The notes under the pieces are model-generated. The model worked only from the letters and a program-made list of their open reading frames with translations, had not been told where the DNA came from and searched no databases. From assembly GCA_038501625.1 (NCBI GenBank), contig JAZAYU010000008.1, positions 8,308,938-8,372,937 of the forward strand: a stretch of DNA of 64,000 nt, in the 5' to 3' direction. Shown here piece by piece: positions 56,301 through 64,000 of the stretch; position 1 is the stretch's first letter; every line of letters starts with the position of its first letter. Position numbers and translations under genes: made by a program. This DNA is from Corbicula japonica (Eukaryota > Mollusca > Bivalvia > Venerida > Cyrenidae).

Positions 56301-59300
56301 CTTTAGTAACTGATTCGTGTTGAAAAATTAATGCCCCATAGTCCATACTCATCTCATGTACAAAGGGCTAAATTTTAATTTCACACACGTTCTGTATCGT
56401 TGTAGATATGCCCGCCAGTTTAACAGAACCGCTAATCTCCGACGTTTCTCCCGTGTTTGGAAATGGGTTCCTGTAACATTGTCGGAAATGAAAGCTTTTA
56501 TAGCTATCGTAATAAATATGGGCCTCATAAAAAAGGCAACCATAGCGGAATATTGGAGTCAACACAGCACACAAGCGACACCTTGGTTCGGACAGGTTAT
56601 GAGTAGAAACCGGTTCCAGCTGATATTGAAATTTTTTCATGTTGCTGATAATTCGCACATACCACCGAGGAACTCCCCATTGTACAGGTAACGATATTAA
56701 AATGATTTTTTTTTAAATTTTGCAATAATTAATCATTTTAAGCAAATAGAGTACATGTTTACTAATGTTAATGAATATCTGTATTTATATATTTACTTGT
56801 GTATTCTGTAGATGAAGCAAGATATTTCAAAACGATTTATGTTTCCTTTGACCGATCAAATACGAATAATTTGCAAAATGTAACAATATTTTATTTGTAT
56901 TTAATACAATAATGTGTCCTAAAAATATTTTCCAGGCCGCATCTGAAATTTCAACGTCTTTTAGAATTTGCAAATAGGATGTTTAGCCATTTTTACACAC
57001 CAGCACAGAATATAAGCGTAGACGAAACATTGGTTGGAACACGTGGTAGGACTTCAATGCTGCAGTATATCCCTTCAAAGAGCGCTAAATTTGGTGTCAA
57101 GTTTTGGGTCCTGGCTGAAAGCACTACTGGTAAAGTTCACGAAAAATATTATCATACTTCATCCGTCGCCTGTCAAAAATTGATATTTGTTGAGAAAATA
57201 AATAACAATCGTATATATCCCCTCTTAAATATCTACTCTTGAGGCCCATAATAGTTTGTAAACAATTATTACGACAATTTTTTTGAATATGTTGCAGGAT
57301 ACATTATGCGTATGAAGTGCTATCTTGGAAGAACGCTAGAGCCGGTAACCGAGGGGTTGCAGGGTACATCTGTCGTGCTTGACCTGCTCCGGGACTGTCG
57401 TCTTTTAGACAGAGGGTACCACGTGTTCGTGGATAGTTTCTTCTGCAGCCTCGACCTGGCCAGGCGTCTTTTACAAAGGTCAACTTACGTTACAGGTATT
57501 TGTAAATGTTGGTTTTATCAGAACTATAACTTTTCAATTTACTTTACAACTTAAAAAAGTGCCAGTCATTTGGTTGAGTCTCTAATAGACTAGTAAATGG
57601 ATTCTTAACGCCACACTGAAATAATATATTTAAAGCTTTTGCAAGGAATTATTGAGTTTTTTAAATGCTGGAACAATAGTTCTAATTACGTACAACGCAG
57701 ACATATAAGTTAGCTTAATTATGCCTAGTTATATAATTTCTCAAATACCCATTAACAGACGGTACTAATAAAACGTTACAAGTATCAGTTGTAATGAATC
57801 GATTGAGTTGAAAATTTAATGAGCTCGTCTTGTGTAAATTTTACGAACTTATCACAATGCTGTGAAATGTTCTCATTCAACAAAGTGAATATTGCACGTG
57901 TCTGTAGGTACCTTGCGTGCAAATAGAGATATGCCTCGGATGATTAAGGCTGCAAATCCAGACCCTGGGGAGACGGTATACGCGCGGCAAGGCAGCATAC
58001 TTGTAGGGGCATACAAGGGACAAGGCCGTAGGAAGCCGGTTCGGATGTTGACCTCTGCTTTCAATGCCCGAACTGAGAATGGAATTCCTGTTGTAGTTCA
58101 TCACTACAACAGGAATATGGGAGGTGTTGACGAGGCAGACATGTTAATGAGCTTCTACAATGCCGGAAGAAAGACATTGAAGGTTTATTTGAATAATTTA
58201 TTTCAGAAGTTTATGTTTTCCCCGACAGAATACTGCCATGCGTTGATTAAATTAGCGTGCATATAAAACTATTACAGAGAGAACACACCTTTGATACCAT
58301 ATATTCACAGTATTGGTAACTTTAGTTGCTTAGAAAAAAAATAAGATAAAAACATCATGAATCATACACGAAGAGTTGTTTAAAGTAATTTTTGAAGCCG
58401 GCATCTTCTTTTTTAAATGTGAACAATCTGTATTTATACAGACTGACATAACATTTAAAAACTTTCCCATGTTTATTTAGGTTTGGAAGAAGATGGTATT
58501 TCACGTAATATTCAGAATGGTTCTGAATTCATATATTTTATACCACCAAAACACTCACGACCAGCCAATGTCTCGTCTGCGATTCATACAAGCAGTCATT
58601 AAAGGTCTAACGGAGGACCTCGCTAGAAGCGGGCCACGTGTTCGAGCTCAGGCGAAGAGAAAGGGACGTCTTGTTAAATTACCGGGTAATCATATAATTC
58701 TGTTGAAACTCAATTGGATTGGCGATTTGGGACTACTTTTGCATCATAAACCTTTATACTTCGTTGCTACATTTTAATGATAAATTAACTCTTCGTTTAA
58801 AAACATCAATTATTTCAGACACTGAGAATATAACACCAAACGGCACTTTCTTTTTAGCATAGCTAGTAGCCTAAATAATTACTCAAACACTCTCCCATAT
58901 TTCTCTAATCAGACTAAAGTTTCCTTTGTATGTTTCTTTTTTAGTACGAAAGCAAAGAGATTGCAGCGTTTGCTCCGACAGGCGGACAGGAAGGAAGCGG
59001 ACCCGCTTAGTCTGCAGCGCTTGCAAGCGAGGTTGTCACTCGGCATGCTGGCAACATCACACCTGTGCAGAGGAGTGAATAATAAAATTTGAGTCTGGAA
59101 ATAAAATCACTGAAAATGTTTTTGATTTGTGTTCAAAACGGCTATTTGTTCCCAATTCCCAACTTTACCTTCGCGATACTGTATTAAGAATATCCTTTAT
59201 TTTTGCTAGACTGGGCGGAAACGTTGCAATTTCTTTATGCGATGGGTTAATCGGGAATCGCTTCACACAGATTAGGTAAGTTCCGATACAATAAAACGAT

Positions 59301-62300
59301 TCATGTTCTGTTGAAAAAAATGAGCAGTTGCTTTGTAGTTGTTTATTTTCAAGCAGTTCAAAGCACGAAAAATTTGCCGTAACAAATTCGCTAAACCGCG
59401 AAATTTAATTGATGGCAATATGAATATCGCAAAAAGTTTCGGTCGCGAAAAAAGTATATTTAGGTATTTAAAATTAGCCAATAGAATAAAGTTTAACAAT
59501 AAAAATGAATAAGCATTAAAGATGCTTTCTAATATTTAATGACTTGAATTTCACCAAAGGTCCTTGGCATATAAAAAGCATTTAACTATCTAATTAAAGA
59601 AAAACACGCGACGCGACTCGTCTTATTTGCCGCTTAGTGAAAAATGACGTCAAGTTGTTTATGTGGTAAAACACTCTTGGCACTGACGACGTCAATTCAG
59701 TTTTTCGACGTTGGCAGCGAAAGGGTTAAGCAATAATTTCTGTATTAATCTTGACAAAGAACAAGAGTTCGAAAATTCGAAAAAGAGTGTATTTTATTTA
59801 TAAATTTTATAACTGACTTCCCTTTTGGAGGATTTTACGTAATTGTGATATTTATGGAAGAGTTGGAAAACTTGTTTGTTAATTATGATTAGGGAAATTT
59901 TGATATTGATTATTTGTATTCCAAATTTCAAAGTGATATCTCAAGTAGTTTCAAAGTTATGGGCCTAGTGTGTATTTTGGTTAACACATACTGTAACTGA
60001 AAATTACTGAAAAAAGGGGCATAACTTGTATATGTATATTCCAAATTTCAAAGCCAATGCCGGGTCGAGTAGGATAGCTCCCCTATTCTTAGAATAGTCG
60101 AGATAAAAACAAGAGGGCCATGATGGCCCTGAATCACTCACCTGAGTATGAAACTCAAGTTATTAACCAGAAACTGAATTTTTATTTTTAGCAACAGTGA
60201 CCTTGACCTTGATCACAGACATGTGGGTAGCAATCCCAATTTGTCTCTTGTTATAAGCTACCCAAATACCAAGTTTGGAGTCAATATGCCAAAGCAAACT
60301 CAAGTTATTAAGTGGAAACTGAATTTCTATTTTTAGCAACTGTGACCTTAACCTTGATCAGAGATACCTGGGTAGCAATCACAAGCTGCAGTTTGATATA
60401 AGCTACTCATACACCAAGTGTGGAGTCAAAAAACCAAAGCAAACTCAAGTTATTAAGTGGAAACTGAATTTCTATTTTTAGCAACAGTGACCTTGACCTT
60501 GATCACAGACACCTAGGTAGCTTTCCCAAGTTGCCTCTTAATTTAAGCTATCCATACACCAAGTGTGGAGTCAAAAAACCAAAGCAAACTCAAGTTATTA
60601 AGTGGAAACTGAATTTCTATTTTTAGCAACAGTGACCTTGACCTTGATCACAGACACCTAGGTAGCTTTCCCAAGTTGCCTCTTAATTTAAGCTATCCAT
60701 ATACCAAGTTTGGAGTCAATAGGCCAAAGCAATCTCAAGAAATTAAGTAGAAACTGCATTTCTATTTTTAGTAACAGTGACCTTGACCTTAATCACAGAC
60801 ACCTGGGTAGCAACCCCAAGCTGCCTCTAGATATAAGCTATCCATATACCAAGTTTGGAGTCAATAAGCCAAAGCAATCTCAAGTAATTAAGTAGAAACT
60901 GCATTTCTATTTTTAGTAACAGTGACCTTGACCTTAATCACAGACACCTGGGTAGCAACCCCAAGCTGCCTTTTGATATAAGCTACCCATACATCAAGTT
61001 CGGAGTCAATATGCCAAAGCAAACTCAAGTTATTAAGCAGAACCTGAATTTCTATTTTTAGCAACAGTGACCTTGACCTTGATCACAGACACCTGGGTAG
61101 CAACCCCAAGCTGCCTTTTGATATAAGCTACCCATACACCAAGTTTGGAGTCAATAGGCTTAAGCAAACTCAAGTAATTGAGCAAAGACTGAATTTCTAT
61201 TTTTAGCAATAGTGACCTTGACCTTGATCACAGACACCTGGGTAGCAACCCCAAGCTGCCTTTTGATATAAGCTACCCATACACCAAGTTTGGAGTCAAT
61301 AGGCCTAAGCAAACTCAAGAAATTGAGCAAAGACTGAATTTCTATTTTTAGCAACAGTGACCTTGACCTTGATCACAGACACCTGGGTAGCAACCCCAAG
61401 CTGCCTTTTGATATAAGCTACCCATACACCAAGTTTGGAGTCAATAACCCTAAGCAAACTCAAGTAATTGAGCAAAGACTGAATTTCTATTTTTAGCAGC
61501 AGTGACCTTGACCTTGACCCTGTGGTCATGATTTGAACAACTTTTGTAGACATCAGTGCCAGGATGCTTCAGGACAAATTTGGTTAAAATCCATCAAGTG
61601 GTTTCAGAGGAGATGTTGTTTAAAGGAAATAGTTGACGGACGCCGGACGACGGACGCCGGACAAAGACGGGTCACAATAGCTCACCATGAGCCTATGGCT
61701 CAGGTGAGCTAAAAAGCAAACAGTGCAGATTCTGATCAGATGGCAAAATGAGCCCGCTGGTCTGGATCTACAAAGTTTGCCAATGCCATATGGAGTAAAG
61801 GGAAAGCATGAGAAAGATGGAACATGGAGAGCATGAACATAGGGATGCAAGATCTAAGTGTACCTTCTTTCTTTTTCTGATCTCTCATCTGCTACATTTT
61901 CCCCAAACATGATGAAATATTTATTTGGAAAGTCCCAGATTGTCTTTCGACCTTGTTTCTCCTTATAGCCAGGGTAGTATGTGTGTAATTTGTTGAGGGA
62001 AGTTTTCTGGTCATACACAAAACTGGCTAAGGCACTGATTATCACAGATGAGTCATTGAATTGCTGAAAGAAACAAAAAAAAAACAACTGCCCTTGTATC
62101 ACAAACATTTTCAATTTCTATTTGTCATCCAATGTAAAAACTTCATAACAGAAATAAACAAACATGGATTTTATTTTGTAACTTCTTCTCATTTTGGCAA
62201 ATATTAAATATGTTGATTTTCTTTCAGTTGTTAATAAAGGCTTATTTTGAAATATTTTAAGGCCAGATAAGAATACACAGTTCACAGTTGCCTGATTGGC

Positions 62301-63488
62301 CTTTTTTAAGGTAAAACCTATCTTTTTATCAAGTAAAAGGTTAAAAATTCTCTAGATTTTTTTTGGAGATGGTTGTGGGAGTGGAAGAAGGAGGGGCAGA
62401 TAGTTAGTACCGGGACTTTTTTTTTCAGTCATGTTCCCAAACAAACATAAACTTTAACAAAATTAAAGAAGAAAACTTCCCAATTGAATCAACCAATAAA
62501 ACTTGCACTCTATTTTACTCAACATTTATACTGGTCATGTCCTTTATATTTTTGCTAAACTTTAGGGCAAAAATCTTTGCAGGCCTTCTAGCAGAGCTTA
62601 ACAAAAATAAAGGTTTTTAAAAAGGATGCAGATCCTGATAACTTTTTGTATTAAAAAAGTTAATATACATATGGTAACCCACACTTATCAGAAATTTATG
62701 GGAATGTTTGATATCATCTCATACTGTTTGAATACTGTTTGAATTACACATTAAGATTTATACACAAGCAGTATTCTAAAAACAACACTTAAAAAGGGGG
62801 AATAAGAAATACAGTCATACAACCATTACTTGCTTTAAACTGGCACGGCAAGCAGTCTGAACAAAAATATAGTTATTAGTGTAAATTACAGGCTATGTGG
62901 CTGTTTAAAGGGTTTCTTCAAAAGATTCAAAGGTTTTGAAGGTTTGCTTTGATATTAAAGGTTCAAGGCTCTCACTATTAAGGAAGACTTGAGAGAAGTG
63001 GTCTCCCAAAGTGACCTGACTTATCCCTTCTTTGAGCTATGGGAGGTCATTTTGTATAGACTATATAGGGAGAGAATGCTGTTGACTGCAAACTTCTCCA
63101 TAATTCAGGAAAATTATGACAAAACTTCTCCCCAATTTGCAAGTTTAGTGAGAGCTCTGAGGTTAATAAAGATTTTAAAGTTTTCACTAAGAGGCCTGTC
63201 TTTGCAAAACTACAGAAATAAACTGATATCCAGTTACCTATTCAATGCTTTATGAGCTTTACTTACAAGAGAAAACTCTTTATCTCCTAACTTTCCATCT
63301 ACAACAAGCAACGGGACTTTCTTGTACTCTGAGAATTTCATCTGTTGTTTGGTTACTGAGTTTACTTCAACGACATCATAGCTGAATCCAAAGAAATCCA
63401 GTGCTGCACGAACTTTGCAGCAGTAAGGGCAGGACTGGAACTGGTAAAGGGTAAACTTCTGCTCTCCAATATCTATCACTCCCTTTAC
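50398..63488 (-). CDS. PTGES2: Prostaglandin E synthase 2, five 3'-terminal coding exons
   Basis: A membrane-associated GST-fold protein with a glutaredoxin-like active site that isomerises PGH2 to PGE2 in vitro. Exons are 63488-63267, 62063-61864, 52032-51820, 51307-51193 and 50583-50398, all with AG/GT boundaries and matching phase: 311 residues plus the stop. Seen in order are TLYQFQSCPYCCKVRAALDF (CPYC catalytic motif, residues 20-23 of this part), KVPLLVVDGK, NDSSVIISAL, YYPGYKEKQGRKTIWDFPNK, RKWRKWVDDILMHTISPNVY, a hydrophobic segment VYVGTVAMFLIGKLVKRR, then NPRESLYDACDAWM, RPNLADLSVYGAL and FNDLMSFHRIKDWYQRIEQQ. The N-terminal membrane anchor lies beyond the window. The 9.8 kb second intron here holds a nest including an intact piggyBac. 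Confidence 0.95.
52179..52312. repeat. TTAA-MITE copy, shortened
   Basis: ccctttcctccataaaaatg ... tctatggaggaaagg, then TTAA at 52313-52316. One of the two stem-loops is deleted. It lies near the PTGES2 exon at 52032. Confidence 0.8.
52870..53100. repeat. Degraded MITE-like sequence
   Basis: ctttacttcgtgggtagag at the left, with gaccagtgtggatctagat and tctaatctgggtccatac inside. Weak resemblance to the TTAA-MITE. Confidence 0.35.
53269..53344. repeat. 76 bp miniature insertion inside the MITE
   Basis: Inverted ends cgagggttgc / gcaaccctcg, with atat on both sides (53265-53268 and 53345-53348) as the likely duplication. Removing it restores the MITE text cacatatgcaaccagtg. Confidence 0.75.
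53755..54271. mobile_element. TTAA-flanked foldback element, near-identical arms
   Basis: 517 bp, arms of about 208 bp (53755-53962 and 54064-54271) differing by one base that I can see (gacgtcgcatc / gacgttgcatc). It starts gtgacatccatgttg and is flanked by TTAA at 53751-53754 and 54272-54275. The loop is an AAT microsatellite. The near-perfect arms imply recent origin or gene conversion. Confidence 0.92.
53968..54034 (+). repeat. (AAT)n microsatellite
   Basis: About 22 trinucleotide repeats with occasional aac, in the loop of the foldback element. The poly-Asn frame it opens is not a protein. Confidence 0.95.
54285..54356 (+). repeat. Subterminal 28 bp direct repeats of piggyBac
   Basis: 54285-54312 and 54329-54356 are identical (tgccacgggccgattttggg ...), offset by 44 bp. 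Likely transposase-binding sites, by analogy with other piggyBac ends. Confidence 0.7.
55125..55544. repeat. TTAA-MITE inside the piggyBac element, itself interrupted
   Basis: TTGA, then ccctttctccatagaaacac, with aacagtgtagatccagata and gatcaggatccacactg. The right end tatgaagtaaaggg is found only after the 207 bp insert at 55321-55527. Confidence 0.75.
55321..55527. mobile_element. Mariner-type MITE, TA-flanked
   Basis: Imperfect ~24 bp ends ctgttgtatcatttaaattc and (reversed) ctgtggtataattatatttc. TA lies at 55319-55320 and 55528-55529. The interior is rich in 'cgcgaaatt'. Inserted in the tail of the surrounding MITE. Confidence 0.75.
55825..55920 (+). promoter_or_regulatory. Putative piggyBac promoter region
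   Basis: Contains two copies of gcacgttatatcg (55857-55882) and CRE-like cores gtgacgtcaa, ttacgtcatt and atgacgtcag just upstream of the first coding exon. Promoter role is inference. Confidence 0.35.
55937..59078 (+). CDS. piggyBac transposase, seven coding exons, apparently intact
   Basis: A DDD transposase of the piggyBac family that excises at TTAA. Exons are 55937-56106, 56406-56687, 56936-57129, 57298-57495, 57908-58182, 58481-58685 and 58945-59078. Every junction has GT/AG and correct phase, giving 485 residues with no stop. The N-terminal part has RFAGNPGVKNMPRRDASPLV and LSEMKAFIAIVINMG. The catalytic Asp residues are D180 (NISVDETLVG), D261 (HVFVDSFFCSLDL) and D356 (NMGGVDEADM), spaced 81 and 95 residues, close to the family pattern. 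A C-terminal Cys/His-rich finger (CSVCSDRRTG, CSACKRGCHSACW) ends the protein. aataaa follows the stop. I start at the first ATG after an in-frame TAA; another 5' exon is possible, since many relatives are longer. It could be an active element or be under early domestication. Confidence 0.88.
60110..61712 (-). mobile_element. Helitron-like element E with ten ~145 bp modules
   Basis: On the minus strand it starts ttttagctcacctgagccat (hairpin agctcacctgagcc / ggctcatggtgagct), then a cggcgtccgtcgtccggcgt tract. Ten modules of 144-146 bp follow, containing 'aaggtcaaggtcactg', 'aaaatagaaattcag' and 'ttgactccaaacttgg'. It ends with ctcaggtgag, hairpin gggccatcatggccc and tcttgt. Nine modules keep AAGGTCAAGGTCA. 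Confidence 0.7.
62100..63266. other. PTGES2 intron, no recognised element
   Basis: Nothing repetitive recognised. An 88-codon open frame at 62989-63255 on the plus strand has no family I know and no splice context. Confidence 0.4.
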
Positions 63489-63639
63489 CTAAAAGTAAAG
63501 ATGCTTCCTTACTTAGTAATTTATGTTTACTATAAGTTATAGCTGGTACTGATAAACAGACAAGACATTAATTTTAGCATTGTTTATTACCCGAAGTTGA
63601 CGCTTTTCTTGCTTTTATCTGTCTTATCATGTCTGCTTC

Positions 63640-63682
63640 CAGGGCAGATCCATATAAGCTGGCACATCAGTGCCATCTGAGG
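63640..63682. repeat. TTAA-MITE core fragment
   Basis: Only the stem-loop heart remains: gcagatccatataagctggc, then acatcagtgccatctga. Confidence 0.45.
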
Positions 63683-63691
63683 CAGAATAAA

Positions 63692-64000
63692 ACAAGAGCC
63701 ATGTTACACATGGTTAAATCCCCCCGCCGGAAAAAAGTTACCTAAAGGTTGTACTTTCATATAATTTACCTGGAGAGGAAATCCTTTTAAGTTTTGGAGT
63801 TAAGCTACGGACAAAAGGGGTAGATTCACGAAGGCTAAAAATTGGCCTAAAATTATCTCAAATTTTCAAATTGCATTTAAATCACTGAAAGCGTGCTTTT
63901 TATAATCTATAATGGTTGTTTTCTTGAAAAGATATAAAGTGAAGATGAACCCATAAACCAAAATATAAAAATTAAGTATGTCATATATGTCTGAAATTTG
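63692..64000 (-). mobile_element. Helitron-like element, 3' end, runs off the window
   Basis: On the minus strand it ends ccatgtgtaacatgg, then ctcttgt, next to a ccggcgggggga-type block, matching the hairpin plus TCTTGT ending of the other elements. Its 5' end is outside. Confidence 0.45.

Larger units (their letters stand above)
54276..59725 (+). mobile_element. Complete piggyBac transposon with introns
   Basis: 5450 bp between TTAA at 54272-54275 and 59726-59729. The left end ccacttctgtgcca and the right end (reversed) ccctttcgctgcca are imperfect inverted repeats of the piggyBac type. Further inside, 28 bp direct repeats lie at the left and a second tggcactgac block at the right. It carries an uninterrupted seven-exon transposase. 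It is inserted in PTGES2 intron sequence, opposite to that gene's strand. Confidence 0.9.
53675..59805. repeat. Perfect 76 bp inverted arms, split at a central TTAA
   Basis: 53675-53750 and 59730-59805 are exact reverse complements (starting atttataaataaaatacac). Removing the two TTAA elements between them leaves a 156 bp perfect palindrome with TTAA at its centre. Confidence 0.9.
53441..60108 (-). mobile_element. Helitron-like element D, copy in PTGES2, interrupted
   Basis: On the minus strand it starts at about 60106 with tctcgactattctaagaata and gggagctatcctactcg, runs to about 59806, and resumes at 53674 down to the family tail (cgaatagtcgagc, gacagctcttgt) near 53443. It matches the copies at 7285 and 24543. 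The middle is replaced by the palindrome, foldback and piggyBac stack. This copy lacks the 145 bp array. Confidence 0.65.
53234..61803. repeat. TTAA-MITE split by an ~8.3 kb insertion nest
   Basis: The left half (53234-53440) begins ccctttactccatatataaa after TTAA and stops at gaaaataaccttataaat. The right half resumes at about 61713 with aaagcaaacagtgcagattc and ends ccatatggagtaaaggg. The two halves complete one family consensus without overlap, so everything between is later insertion. Confidence 0.75.

Noticed and set aside
54276..59725. piggyBac exons as a fixed host PGBD-like gene only
   Set aside because: TTAA sites, inverted ends and subterminal repeats are all still present, so a mobile element is the simpler reading; domestication is kept only as an alternative.
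62989..63255. 88-codon open frame in the PTGES2 intron
   Set aside because: No recognised family, no splice sites or promoter context; length is within chance for this window.

Overview
This is nuclear DNA of an intron-rich, AT-rich metazoan, most likely a bivalve mollusc. The evidence is long introns packed with hairpin-ended repeats, TTAA-flanked miniature elements, and a SINE whose 3' end resembles the bivalve SINEs I know. I see no bacterial features.

Four host genes can be supported exon by exon. RAB23 (+) has its last five coding exons at 6473-14171 and a prenylation tail; its 5' exons lie before the window. BAG2 (-) has two coding exons, 38330-38156 and 23438-22924, around a 14.7 kb intron. 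NDUFS5 (+) has coding exons at 41675-41878 and 43868-43957. PTGES2 (-) has its last five coding exons between 63488 and 50398; its 5' end lies beyond the window. RAB23 and BAG2 are adjacent and convergent, as I recall them being in human 6p12, so this looks like ancient microsynteny. BAG2 and NDUFS5 are divergent around a 5'-truncated LINE.

The rest is mobile DNA. (1) At least 20 copies of a ~200-235 bp MITE with CCCTTTCCTCC-type ends and TTAA targets, plus several other TTAA-flanked elements. (2) A 5.45 kb piggyBac transposon at 54276-59725 whose 485-codon transposase is uninterrupted across seven exons. It sits in PTGES2 intron 2, in the deepest layer of a multi-level nest. (3) A set of Helitron-like elements sharing one layout: T-run, 5' hairpin, CGTCC- or CGGCG-rich tract, 110-160 bp modules, 3' hairpin, then TCTTGT or CTAGT. 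Two module types carry an AGGTCAAGGTCA nuclear-receptor-like motif, about 27 intact copies here. (4) hAT-type elements with roughly 8 bp duplications, a frameshifted Tc1/mariner, a pogo-like element, and a SINE with a 15 bp duplication. (5) A 20-unit, 159 bp tandem array (31781-34925) with an 8-unit higher-order period inside the BAG2 intron.

The host genes act in separate processes: membrane traffic and Hedgehog signalling (RAB23), Hsp70 co-chaperoning (BAG2), respiratory complex I (NDUFS5) and prostaglandin or heme-associated GST-like chemistry (PTGES2). No operon-like link is implied.
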